From contig NKPT01000010.1 in assembly GCA_002254845.1 (NCBI GenBank), positions 1-64,000 on the forward strand: 64,000 nt of DNA, in the 5' to 3' direction. The stretch comes from Chloracidobacterium sp. CP2_5A. GTDB lineage: Bacteria; Acidobacteriota; Blastocatellia; Chloracidobacteriales; Chloracidobacteriaceae. How positions within the stretch are numbered: position 1 is the first letter of the stretch; the number at the start of each line of letters is the position of its first letter. Below the pieces are notes generated by a model. It saw only the letters and a list, made by a program, of their open reading frames with translations. It made no database searches and was not told the DNA's origin. This document shows, piece after piece, positions 51,582-60,355 of the stretch. Position numbers and translations under genes: made by a program.

Positions 51582-54116
51582 CTAAACTTTGCAGGTCGCC
51601 ATATTGACAGCGACAGGCGAAATGTTCCAGATGGAGCGCGCGTACTCCTGAATTGTGCGGTCGCTAGAAAATTTGCCCATTTTGGCGGTGTTGAGAATGG
51701 ATTTTCGCGTCCACGCGTCTTGATTTAAGTACGCTTCTGACACCGCGTCTTGGCACTCAATGTAAGCTCGGTAGTCAGCCAAAACCATGTACTGGTCGCC
51801 GCCTTCCAGCAAAGAAAACAAAATTGGGTGAAAAAGCTCCTTGTCCAGCGGGTTAAAATATCCGCTGCCAATCATGTTGAGAGCTTCATTCAGCTCTGGA
51901 TCTTTGTGAAAGTAATCCCACGACGAGTAAGTTGGTTTTAGGTTAGCGATTTCTTTACATGTCAAGCCGAAGATAAAGATATTTTCGCGTCCGACTTCCT
52001 CGGCAATTTCAATATTCGCGCCATCAAGCGTGCCAATTGTCAGCGCGCCGTTGAGAGCGAATTTCATGTTGCCTGTCCCGCTCGCTTCCATGCCAGCAGT
52101 GGAAATCTGTTCTGACAGCTCGGCGCCAGGCATGATTTTCTCAGCTAGAGAAACGCGATAATTTGGAAGGAAAACAACTCTTAGGCGATCCCTTGTCAGA
52201 ACGTCGTTATTGATAACGTCCGCCACGGCATTGATGAGGCGAATGATAAGTTTCGCTTGGCGATAGCCTGGAGCCGCTTTGCCAGAAAATATAATGGTTC
52301 GCGGTGTTATGTCACGATCGGGACAATGGCGAATACGATTATACAAAGTGATTGCGTGGAGCAAATTCAGGAGTTGTCGCTTATACTCATGAATCCGCTT
52401 AACCTGGCAGTCAAAAATGGACTCCTTATTGACGCGCAGCTTGCTCTTCCATCCAGTCTCAATGATTTTTATGAGTATGTCTTTTCCTTGTTGTTTAATT
52501 TTTTGCCATTCGTAACGGAATCCCGAGTCTTCAGCAAATGGAATGAGTTTTTCCATTTCATATAGATCGGTCATCCATTTATCGCCGATAGCTCCAGTAA
52601 TCAAAGAGGAGAGCTGCGGATTGCAAAAGGCTAGCCACCTTCGCTGCGTGATGCCATTGGTCTTGTTTTCAAATTTATCGGGAAACATCATGGCGAAATC
52701 TTTGAAAAGATCATGCTTAAGAATCTCCGTATGCAGGGCGGCGACTCCATTGACGCGATGCGAGCCGACAATGGCTAGATTTGCCATGCGAATAGATTTA
52801 GGGCGGATATTTGGAATTGGTTCCTCTACGAGCGACATTCGCTCGACAAGCTTTTCATTGTCGGGATATTTCATACGAACTTCCTTGAGAAATTTATGGT
52901 TAATCTCATAAATAATCTCAAGGTGTCGCGGCAATACTTTGCTAAGCAACTCGACTGTCCATTTTTCAAGGGCTTCTGGTAAAACAGTATGATTGGTGTA
53001 AGCGACTGTCGCTCTCGTGATTTCCCAAGCTTTATCCCAAGAAAGCTCTTCAATATCAACAAAAATTCTCATGAGTTCGGCTATGGCGATTGCCGGATGT
53101 GTATCGTTTAACTGAATGGCGACTTTATCGGGAAATTCATCAAAGCTGTTTCTGATTTTTTTGTAACGCCTGAAAATATCCTGTAGTGTTGCAGAGACAA
53201 AGAAATATTCTTGCTTCAGGCGAAGCTCCTTCCCAGAGTGACGATTGTCGTTTGGATAGAGAACTTTTGAGATAGTTTCAGATTCAGTTTTTGTCCGAAC
53301 GGCGCTAATGTAATCTCCTTCGTTAAAGTAGTGGAAGTCGAAATCACGCGAGGCTTTTGAAGACCAAAGTCGGAGCGTATTGACATTCTGCACGCCATAG
53401 CCGGGAATCGGCGTGTCGTGGGCCATTGCCATAATCTTCTCAGTTTTTATCCATTTGTGGGCGATTTTACCTTTTCCATTTGGATATTGAATGACTTCGC
53501 CATAGTAATGGACTGGATAAAGCAGTTCTGGGCGAGCTATTTCCCATGGATTTCCATAGCGAAGCCAGTTGTCTGGCTGCTCGATTTGCTCGCCATTTTT
53601 AATTTTCTGGTTGAAAATGCCATACTCATAGCGAATGCCATAGCCATATCCTGGAAGCGCCAGCGTCGCCATTGAATCGAGGAAGCAGGCCGCGAGCCGG
53701 CCCAAGCCGCCATTGCCAAGACCTGCGTCTGGCTCGACTTCCTGAATTGCCTCGAGCGCGTAGCCAAGATCGCTCATTGCCCGTTGGCATTCTTCTCTAA
53801 GGTTGAGGGTGGTAATTGCGTTGCCCAGCGTGCGCCCCATAAGAAACTCCATCGAGAGGTAGTACACGCGCTTGGCGTCGGCGCGATAATAAGCGTCTTG
53901 GGTTTGCAGCCAGCGTTCAATGAGCCGATCTCGAATGGCGCGGGCAAGCGCTAAATACTGATCAAGCTCGGTCATGCTAAAGCGATCCTTAGCCAAGGTA
54001 AATTCCAGGTGATCAAGAAAGCTTCGCTGTATAGCCTGAGCGGTAAGCCCATGATAGCTCTCGTAAGCTGAAAGGTTGGCGGCTGACTCGGCTAATGACG
54101 TTTTAGCTTCGGACAT
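51582..54116 (-). CDS. glgP: glycogen phosphorylase
   Basis: PLP enzyme releasing glucose-1-phosphate from glycogen, 844 residues. Landmarks: VYYLSMEFLMGRTLGNAI, AGLGNGGLGRLAACFLDS, IQLNDTHPAIAIAELMR, NKTNGITQRRWL and the PLP site GTGNMKFALNGALTIGTLDGAN in outline (Lys present). ATG 54116 has AGGAGA upstream; a longer frame to 54185 is not conserved. Base composition through the middle of the gene is far more AT-rich (about 32-48% GC in sampled lines) than the rest of the window (about 60%), yet the protein is well conserved. Stop is 7 bases from the convergent TPR-AAA gene. Confidence 0.95.
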   Translation of the reverse strand: MSEAKTSLAESAANLSAYESYHGLTAQAIQRSFLDHLEFTLAKDRFSMTELDQYLALARAIRDRLIERWLQTQDAYYRADAKRVYYLSMEFLMGRTLGNAITTLNLREECQRAMSDLGYALEAIQEVEPDAGLGNGGLGRLAACFLDSMATLALPGYGYGIRYEYGIFNQKIKNGEQIEQPDNWLRYGNPWEIARPELLYPVHYYGEVIQYPNGKGKIAHKWIKTEKIMAMAHDTPIPGYGVQNVNTLRLWSSKASRDFDFHYFNEGDYISAVRTKTESETISKVLYPNDNRHSGKELRLKQEYFFVSATLQDIFRRYKKIRNSFDEFPDKVAIQLNDTHPAIAIAELMRIFVDIEELSWDKAWEITRATVAYTNHTVLPEALEKWTVELLSKVLPRHLEIIYEINHKFLKEVRMKYPDNEKLVERMSLVEEPIPNIRPKSIRMANLAIVGSHRVNGVAALHTEILKHDLFKDFAMMFPDKFENKTNGITQRRWLAFCNPQLSSLITGAIGDKWMTDLYEMEKLIPFAEDSGFRYEWQKIKQQGKDILIKIIETGWKSKLRVNKESIFDCQVKRIHEYKRQLLNLLHAITLYNRIRHCPDRDITPRTIIFSGKAAPGYRQAKLIIRLINAVADVINNDVLTRDRLRVVFLPNYRVSLAEKIMPGAELSEQISTAGMEASGTGNMKFALNGALTIGTLDGANIEIAEEVGRENIFIFGLTCKEIANLKPTYSSWDYFHKDPELNEALNMIGSGYFNPLDKELFHPILFSLLEGGDQYMVLADYRAYIECQDAVSEAYLNQDAWTRKSILNTAKMGKFSSDRTIQEYARSIWNISPVAVNMATCKV

Positions 54117-54181
54117 ACTTGAATCTCCTCTTGAGTAAAGGTTGGACCGGGCTTTACCTGATATCTCGATATCAACTTTGA

Positions 54182-54685
54182 TCAACTTTGTCCGGCATTG
54201 GATGGCATTGCAGGCTTAGGCGCAAGCGAGCTAAACAAGCCGCGGCTTATGCAGGCGACGATCATGCACAGGATCGGGGCTGTAAAAAGCGCGACTGTGC
54301 GTGGAATAAGAGCTTGGTAGTCGGCAATGGCTCCCTCTTTGAGATTAAGCGAATCCCAGTGTAAAAAATATGAATTTCGAAAATTTCCTACAAGACTGAT
54401 AAAGGTCAATACCCAAATCAGAAGCTCGGCAAACTCAGCTATGATAAAGCCGACTAACGCTGTCTCGACCCATCGAAAGTTGCCGACAGATGCCGACAGC
54501 GCGCCAAAGTAAAAGGAGCTAAGTATCATGGTAGCCACGATTGAGAACATTGCATTCCCGCGCGGCGCGTAGGGAACGCCGGAAATGCCAATTGTAAATC
54601 TGCTCAAGGCGACGATAAAAATCACGATCAAGGGCAATCTAACAAATTTGAAAACTTTGAGAAACATATCAAAAATTTTCTCCAT
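54182..54685 (-). CDS. membrane protein of unknown function
   Basis: 167-residue protein with four or five hydrophobic helices (LPLIVIFIVALSRFTIGIS, MFSIVATMILSSFYFGALS, VETALVGFIIAEFAELLIWVLTFI, VALFTAPILCMIVACISRGLF in part). No family recognised. It is strongly AT-rich in codon use, like its neighbours. Minus-strand, 16 bases after the AddB-like gene and 65 before glgP. Confidence 0.7.
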   Translation of the reverse strand: MEKIFDMFLKVFKFVRLPLIVIFIVALSRFTIGISGVPYAPRGNAMFSIVATMILSSFYFGALSASVGNFRWVETALVGFIIAEFAELLIWVLTFISLVGNFRNSYFLHWDSLNLKEGAIADYQALIPRTVALFTAPILCMIVACISRGLFSSLAPKPAMPSNAGQS

Positions 54686-54701
54686 TTTAGATTTTCTATT
54701 C

Positions 54702-57700
54702 TTAAAATTCTATTTTAGATCGATTTTTCTGATATATCCTGTAAACTTCAAATCGGCAAATTGATTTGAAGTCGCAATTTTTGCAATCCTTTACGCCTTG
54801 GGAAGGGAAAACTTGAAATTTTCCTTCTCTAATTTGATTTCTATATTTCCACAAATAGTTAATAATTAGATTAAGATTTGATTCCCATTCCGTTTTTTCA
54901 AGCAACAGGCTTCGACTTTTGACAGGAAGAACCTTAATGTAATCAGCTTGATAAATTCCATTGTTTCGACGAGGAGCTTTTCTTATTGAATAATAGCCGC
55001 CGCCCGCAATTGGCGAGAAAGATGGGAAACATTTCTGGATAGCTGTTATATAAACAGCGATTTGAACATCTCGCCCGTTTCGCATATCCTGTAGCGAATA
55101 GCCTCTAGATAATTTATAATCGTAAGCTATAAATATTTTTATTTTTTCATCTTTATCCTGTATTTCTAGAACGTCTACGCGATCAATTTGGCCGCGCAGC
55201 CTAAGCTTTTCGCCCTGCTTGTTGGTAAGCGTAAGCGGCGCTTTCACTGAGCCTTGATCAGCTTTTGGCGGGCGCATGCCAAAAGCGATTTCCGTAATGT
55301 GATTGATTGGCTGGAAGCTTTCCGCCGCTTCCTCCGCGATAAGTCGCTCGAGCTGTCCCGTCAGCACGCGCTTTTCAATGTCCCAAAGTCGGGGGTTGAG
55401 CGGGGGAAGCTGTCGCTCGCGCTGCTCAAAGACGGCCGCGGCCACTTGGCGCAAGCGGTCAAGCTTGCGCTGTAGCGGGTCGCCTTGCCGGGACTGCGTC
55501 GCGTCATGAGTCGCGTCACGATAGGCGTCTCGCAGAATATCGTGGAGCAAGCGCCCGCGATCCTGAGCTTGCAAGTCAAGCGCCGCCGTAACTCGCGGCT
55601 GAAGTCGCAGGACGCGCCGCGCGAAGAAGCGAAATGGGCAGGTCGCGTATTCGTTGAGCGCTGTGGCGCTAAACACATGCTCGTCGTTAAAGCGCAGGGC
55701 CAGCGTTGCGCGGAGGTCCTCGGCGGCGAGCTGTCCGTCAAAAGGCGTCCAGCGGCGACCGTGTCGGGCTTGCTCCATCGCGAGCCGCTGGTTGAGCGCG
55801 TCAGTTTGCCATCCCTGCCGGGCGACATAGTCCTGCGCGGCGGACAACTGCTCCAGCGGGGGCAGTTGGCGGTCAGCATCCGCGGCTTCGCCTGCCGTCA
55901 GCAGCTTTTTTTCGGGGATGCCGCGTCGCTGGCGACCGACTGCCGCCACGACTTGGCGAACCAGCTCGCGCTTGGTTGTGGACGCGAGAAGCTGACTCCC
56001 GTCGTAGCCCTTTGGAACGAGCGCGTAGCGCTGTCCTCCAGGTCGCGTTTCCGGCGCGAGGCGGGCGATTTCAGCCAGAAATGAAGACGCCGCCAGTTCT
56101 TTGTCTTCAGCGCCTACGGCGGCGTATGAGAGATGCAGCGCCTGCGTCGCCCGGCAGGCCACCTGATAAAAGTAGTGTTCTTCCTTGGCGAGCGTCGCTG
56201 GCGAGATGTCCTCCAGGGTTAGACCGTCTTCCTTGAGTCGCTCGCGCTCCGCCGCCGGATAAATCCAGTCTCCCGGCAGCCGAGCCGGGAAGCCGCCCTC
56301 AGCCAATCCGGGGACAAAGATGACGGGGAAGTGCAGTCCGCGAATGGCCGTCGCCTCCAGGACGCGGACGGCGCCGAAAACTTCCGGCTCGATGCGCAGG
56401 GTCAGCCCGTCCAAGGCCCGCAGGATGTCGGCGTGCAGCGTTGCCAAGGCCATGGCGGAGGGGGCTTTCGCTTCCCCGGTCGCCGAAGCCGCGGTCGTCG
56501 GAGCGCCCAGGGTTGCGGCGATGCTTTGCGCCGCGATGGCTTGGGCGTCGATGGCCGCCAGCGCGGCGCGGCGGGCGGCTTGCAGTCCGCGCAAGTCGGC
56601 GGTCGCTTGGAGCAGCCGCCGCGGCTCCGCGACCGCCGCCCGGATATTGGCTTCCAGCCGCGTCTCGAAAGCAAGCTCCGCGAGCGTCCGCTCAATCGCT
56701 TGCGCGAGTTCCGCCGCCGGCGCCTGGAGCGGAATGTCCCCCAACAGCTGGCCAAGCCGCTTCAAAAGCTTACTGACCGCAGCCAGTTGCGAGGCGGTGA
56801 CGGCGTCTGGGCGGGCGCTCGGCCGCGGCGGGCGCTCGGCCCGAAGCTCGTCTTCAGCCGGGACTTCCTCGTCGGCGGTCTGGTCCTCGGCTTCCTCGGC
56901 TTCCTCGGCTTCCTCGGCTGTCGCCCGCAGGTAGCCCGCCAATCGCTCGGCTCGCTCGAGCCAGGCGTCAAGGCGGAGCTCGTCGCCGACGAAGGCAACG
57001 ACGTTCTCGACGTCATCCGCCAGCATTTGGCCGCTCGGCGACGCTTGGCTGTCTAGCGCTTCGCTAGCCGGCAGCGCGAAGTAATCGCTTTTGATGACGT
57101 CGAGGAGGCGGCTGACGGGTATGCGCGGGGCGTCATCCGCGGACGCCTCGCCGGTCGGGCGGTCAAGCGCCGCCGCCAGCAGCTTCAGCCAGGCGCGAAC
57201 GGCCGGAATATCGGCGACGGGCAGCCGCTCATCGAGCGTGTAGGCAATTTCCTCATCGGCCAGCGCGCGCCGCAGATGCGGCCCATAAGTTTCCTTGTCC
57301 CGAACGACAATGGCGATGTCGGAGGGCGTCAGCCCGTTGACCTGGATATATCGCTTGATGGCTTTGGCGATATGACGAAGTTCGCGCTCCAGATCAGGCG
57401 CTTGAGACACGAAGACGGGCGGCAGCGCGCCCGGCGGCGGGGAAAACGCTGGGTTGAACAGCCCGGCGCGCAGGATGTCGAGTCCGGGCGCGGTTGGATG
57501 GCTGGCGATGGCTGCCGCGCCGCCGCGCTCGTGAAAGATGACTTCCGCGAAGCCCTCGCCCATGGCGCGCACTTTCTCGATGGTTTCGCGGACCGGCGCG
57601 AAGACCTGCGGGTTCTCCAGATCATCGTCGAAGTTAAATGTCACGCGCGGCGCTCGCCCAATTAGCCGCCGAAGAATTTCGCCCTGAACCGGCGTGAAGT

Positions 57701-58457
57701 CAAAGAAGCCATCCACAATGATCCGCTCGACGCCTTCCAGGAGCGGCGTCTGGCAGGGGAAGCCGTCCAGCTTGCCGTCTAGCGCGGCAATCGCGCGGAG
57801 GTAGTCGGCATCGCCTTCCGTGAACGCGCCGATTTCCAGCGCGGCGGCGTAACACTGGGCGATCCGCGCCACGTCTCGCTCGTAGCCGTGCGCCTGCTCG
57901 GCTGGATGCGGCGCTTGCGCGCCGGTCAGATTGGGCGCGGGAAGGCTTTCCCGGAAGCGGTTGATGCGCTGGTCGACAATTTGGGCGAACTCCGCCGCCG
58001 TTTTGCCGGCGCGCGCGATCTCGCCGATGAGCTTGGTCACGGAAGCCACGCAGCCGCTTGCCGCGGCGAGCGAGCCAAAGGCCGACAGGTCGCCTCGCTG
58101 CGCGAGCTGCCGCATGATTTGGGCGATTAGCGGTCGCCGCAGCGGGTAATCCTCGCCGCTGATGTCGCGGCGACGGGAAGCCGGCTGCCAGCGGCCGTCG
58201 CGCTCAACGCGGGCCGTTCGCAGCAGCTGACGGATGAAGCCGTTGAAAAGATAAACCGGCAGGCCGCCAAGGCTGCCAGTCGCCGTCCGCCCATCGAGGA
58301 GGCGGCGGGAAATGGCGTCCAGCATGGGGCGCGAGGCGACTAAATAGAGCGCGCTCTGGGGGCGTCCCTGCTGGAGCCGCGCCCTGACGTCTTCCAGTAG
58401 CCGCTCGCGCTGCTGACCGAGAACAGGTCCTCGCCAAATTTCGCGTTCCGGGGTCAT
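54702..58457 (-). CDS. AddB-like PD-(D/E)XK nuclease/helicase-like protein
   Basis: 1251 residues of the AddB/RexB type in double-strand-break repair. The C-terminal nuclease has GQIDRVDVLE, then YDYKLSRG (the D-x-K core), and four cysteines for a 4Fe-4S cluster: CPFRFF near residue 945 and CKNCDFKSIC close to the C-terminus. The N-terminal helicase-like half lacks a Walker A (ALYLVASRPML), as in alphaproteobacterial-type AddB proteins, with IIVDGFFDF resembling motif II. No addA lies nearby. The last ~180 codons (3' end, 54702-55250) are 25-42% GC in sampled lines while the rest is about 65%. ATG 58457. Confidence 0.85.
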   Translation of the reverse strand: MTPEREIWRGPVLGQQRERLLEDVRARLQQGRPQSALYLVASRPMLDAISRRLLDGRTATGSLGGLPVYLFNGFIRQLLRTARVERDGRWQPASRRRDISGEDYPLRRPLIAQIMRQLAQRGDLSAFGSLAAASGCVASVTKLIGEIARAGKTAAEFAQIVDQRINRFRESLPAPNLTGAQAPHPAEQAHGYERDVARIAQCYAAALEIGAFTEGDADYLRAIAALDGKLDGFPCQTPLLEGVERIIVDGFFDFTPVQGEILRRLIGRAPRVTFNFDDDLENPQVFAPVRETIEKVRAMGEGFAEVIFHERGGAAAIASHPTAPGLDILRAGLFNPAFSPPPGALPPVFVSQAPDLERELRHIAKAIKRYIQVNGLTPSDIAIVVRDKETYGPHLRRALADEEIAYTLDERLPVADIPAVRAWLKLLAAALDRPTGEASADDAPRIPVSRLLDVIKSDYFALPASEALDSQASPSGQMLADDVENVVAFVGDELRLDAWLERAERLAGYLRATAEEAEEAEEAEDQTADEEVPAEDELRAERPPRPSARPDAVTASQLAAVSKLLKRLGQLLGDIPLQAPAAELAQAIERTLAELAFETRLEANIRAAVAEPRRLLQATADLRGLQAARRAALAAIDAQAIAAQSIAATLGAPTTAASATGEAKAPSAMALATLHADILRALDGLTLRIEPEVFGAVRVLEATAIRGLHFPVIFVPGLAEGGFPARLPGDWIYPAAERERLKEDGLTLEDISPATLAKEEHYFYQVACRATQALHLSYAAVGAEDKELAASSFLAEIARLAPETRPGGQRYALVPKGYDGSQLLASTTKRELVRQVVAAVGRQRRGIPEKKLLTAGEAADADRQLPPLEQLSAAQDYVARQGWQTDALNQRLAMEQARHGRRWTPFDGQLAAEDLRATLALRFNDEHVFSATALNEYATCPFRFFARRVLRLQPRVTAALDLQAQDRGRLLHDILRDAYRDATHDATQSRQGDPLQRKLDRLRQVAAAVFEQRERQLPPLNPRLWDIEKRVLTGQLERLIAEEAAESFQPINHITEIAFGMRPPKADQGSVKAPLTLTNKQGEKLRLRGQIDRVDVLEIQDKDEKIKIFIAYDYKLSRGYSLQDMRNGRDVQIAVYITAIQKCFPSFSPIAGGGYYSIRKAPRRNNGIYQADYIKVLPVKSRSLLLEKTEWESNLNLIINYLWKYRNQIREGKFQVFPSQGVKDCKNCDFKSICRFEVYRIYQKNRSKIEF
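56891..56917 (-). repeat. 9-bp coding repeat x3 in the AddB-like gene
   Basis: cttcctcgg three times in a row, coding an acidic EEA-repeat linker (EEAEEAEEAED). In frame, so copy change is tolerated. Confidence 0.9.
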
Positions 58458-58506
58458 TGGCTGTCGCCTCTGAGCGCGACTTGGCGCGCCGTTGCCACCG
58501 ACGGTT

Positions 58507-59733
58507 TTACGACCGCGCCGACGCCGTGGTCTTGACCGTGACAAAAGCTAGAAAAACCGCCGCCGCCAGCGCCGCCACGGAAGCGCCAGTGATAAATGGC
58601 GAAGCCGCGGAGACATGCTTCATCGCGTAGCCGCACCAGGCCGGAGCGATAATGCGCCCCAAGCTGGCCACGGAGGCGGCGACGCCGAGCGCCTCGCCGC
58701 GCTCGTCGTCGGCTGCCCGATTGGCGAGGAGCGCCAGAAGCGTCGGGTTGGCTAGCGCGGTGCCAACGCCCATGCCCGCGCAAAGCCAGACCAGTCCGGC
58801 GGCGGTGTCCGCCAGCGGGGCCGCGGCGAGCGCGATAGTTAGCAGGCTAAGGCCAAAGGCGAAGATCGCTCGCTCGCCAAAGCGATGAACCAGCGGCCGG
58901 ATGAGCGCGCCCTGCACAAGCGTCATCGTGAGGCCGAGAAACGCGAAGAGATAGCTGTTGTCGCGCTCGCCCATCTCAAAGCGCAGGTTGGTGTAAAGCG
59001 GCAGCATCATCTGATAACAGGAAGCCGCCACGATAAACAGAAAGTTAATGATGAGCAGCGGGCCAATTTGCGGATGGCGCAGCCATGTCCAGATGGAAGC
59101 CGCATCGCTGGACTGATGATTGAGCGCGGCTTCGGCGCGGCGCTCCGGCGACAGGCTTTCCGGCAGCCGCCACCACATCGCCAGCGCGTTGATCAGCGCC
59201 AGCCCGGCCGCGACGTAAAATGGCGTGGCGGCGTCGCTGTAATGGGCGATGACGCCGCCCAGCGCCGGGCCGATCGTGTAGCCCAGCCCAATCGCCGCCC
59301 CAATCATTCCAAGGCTTTGCGCCCGGCGCTCAGGGGGCGTGACATCGCTGGCATAGCTCAGGGAAAGCGCCGTGTTGCCGCCGGTCACCCCGTCCAGCGC
59401 CCGCGCCAGAAACAACACGCCAAGGGCGAAGGTGCCGTCGGCCAGTAACGAGGCCGCGCCAGTGGCCGCCGCCGCCACCGCCGAGCCGCCCATGCAGACC
59501 AGCAGCAGCGGCTTGCGGCCCGCGCGGTCGGAAAGCCGCCCAATGGCTGGCGCGAAAAGCAGTTGCGCCACCGAATAGGATGCCAGCAGCCATCCGATGA
59601 CGATGGATGAGCCGCCGAAGGTCCGGGCGTAGGTCGGCAGAATGGGGATGACCATGCCCCATCCAATCTGGTCAATCAGCGTTACCAGAAAAATCAGCCG
59701 CGGCGCGCTGTTGATGCTCATCGCCCTGCTCAT
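58507..59733 (-). CDS. MFS transporter (TetA-like drug/metabolite antiporter)
   Basis: 408-residue permease with 12 helices, of the TetA-like branch (DQIGWGMVIPILPTYARTFGG near the N-terminus; GWLLASYSVAQLLFAPAIGRLSDRAGRKPLLL as the family A-motif in outline; RALDGVTGGNTALSLSYASDVTPPE). Substrate unknown. The start is either ATG 59733 or ATG 59721 (MSINSAP). It follows queD by 21 bases, and an 18-bp tandem duplication spans the join. Confidence 0.88.
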   Translation of the reverse strand: MSRAMSINSAPRLIFLVTLIDQIGWGMVIPILPTYARTFGGSSIVIGWLLASYSVAQLLFAPAIGRLSDRAGRKPLLLVCMGGSAVAAAATGAASLLADGTFALGVLFLARALDGVTGGNTALSLSYASDVTPPERRAQSLGMIGAAIGLGYTIGPALGGVIAHYSDAATPFYVAAGLALINALAMWWRLPESLSPERRAEAALNHQSSDAASIWTWLRHPQIGPLLIINFLFIVAASCYQMMLPLYTNLRFEMGERDNSYLFAFLGLTMTLVQGALIRPLVHRFGERAIFAFGLSLLTIALAAAPLADTAAGLVWLCAGMGVGTALANPTLLALLANRAADDERGEALGVAASVASLGRIIAPAWCGYAMKHVSAASPFITGASVAALAAAVFLAFVTVKTTASARS

Positions 59734-59763
59734 GCGTTAGGTCGCGCTCAGGCGTTAGGTCGC
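59728..59763 (-). repeat. 18-bp tandem duplication across the queD stop and MFS start
   Basis: Two copies of gctca[t/g]gcgttaggtcgc. On the minus strand the copy at the queD end contains its stop (ACC TAA) and the copy at the MFS end contains ATGAGC, where the other copy reads CTGAGC. Confidence 0.85.
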
Positions 59764-60123
59764 CTCGCCGTAGTAGTGACAAGCTGACGTGCAAGTTTCA
59801 GCAATGCTCACGCGATACAGACAAGGTAATGCCGGCGACAGCCGTTCCCAAATCCAGCGCGCGAGGATTTCGCTAGTCGGGTTTTCAAGTCCCGGAATTT
59901 CATTGAGATAGTAATGGTCGAGCTGTTGCCGCAGCGGCTCAAAAGCCTGCTTGATCTGGTCGAAGTCCAGGAGCCAGCCAAGCTCGGGGTCAACCTCGCC
60001 GCGGACGACGATTTCCGCGCGATAGCTGTGACCATGCAAGCGGCGACACTTGTGGTCGGGCGGCACATGGGGCAGCCGATGCGCCGCCTCGAAAGTGAAA
60101 GTTTTGGCAAGCTCGACAAGCAT
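59755..60123 (-). CDS. queD: 6-carboxytetrahydropterin synthase (QueD)
   Basis: Enzyme of queuosine (7-cyano-7-deazaguanine) biosynthesis, 122 residues. Zinc ligands: EAAHRL (His) and LHGHSY (two His); the catalytic region DFDQIKQAF and NPTSEILARWIW are normal. ATG 60123 is preferred over TTG 60129. Other que genes are not in the window. Could in principle be a related pterin synthase (PTPS-III), but the C-x-x-H region is not that of a folate enzyme. Confidence 0.92.
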   Translation of the reverse strand: MLVELAKTFTFEAAHRLPHVPPDHKCRRLHGHSYRAEIVVRGEVDPELGWLLDFDQIKQAFEPLRQQLDHYYLNEIPGLENPTSEILARWIWERLSPALPCLYRVSIAETCTSACHYYGEAT

Positions 60124-60355
60124 AGACAAACCAACGGCTCAGGCTAATTGTGATATTACGCACGATGGTCGAAGCGTCAACGCCAAGCCGGCGTCAAGTC
60201 CCGCCGGATAGCCGCCGCCGCTTGACTTGCGCTTGCCTCGGCACATACCGTTTGACTCGCGCATTCGCTCTCTTTCGCTAGCTTCTCGACTCGGCTTTCT
60301 TCGCCCTGGCCGGCTACGTCTCGAATGTGGACGGCCAAGCTATCAGCCCGCACGC

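Noticed and set aside
54702-58457. degraded helicase because no Walker A
   Set aside because: AddB proteins of the alphaproteobacterial type normally lack it; the nuclease domain and cluster cysteines are intact.
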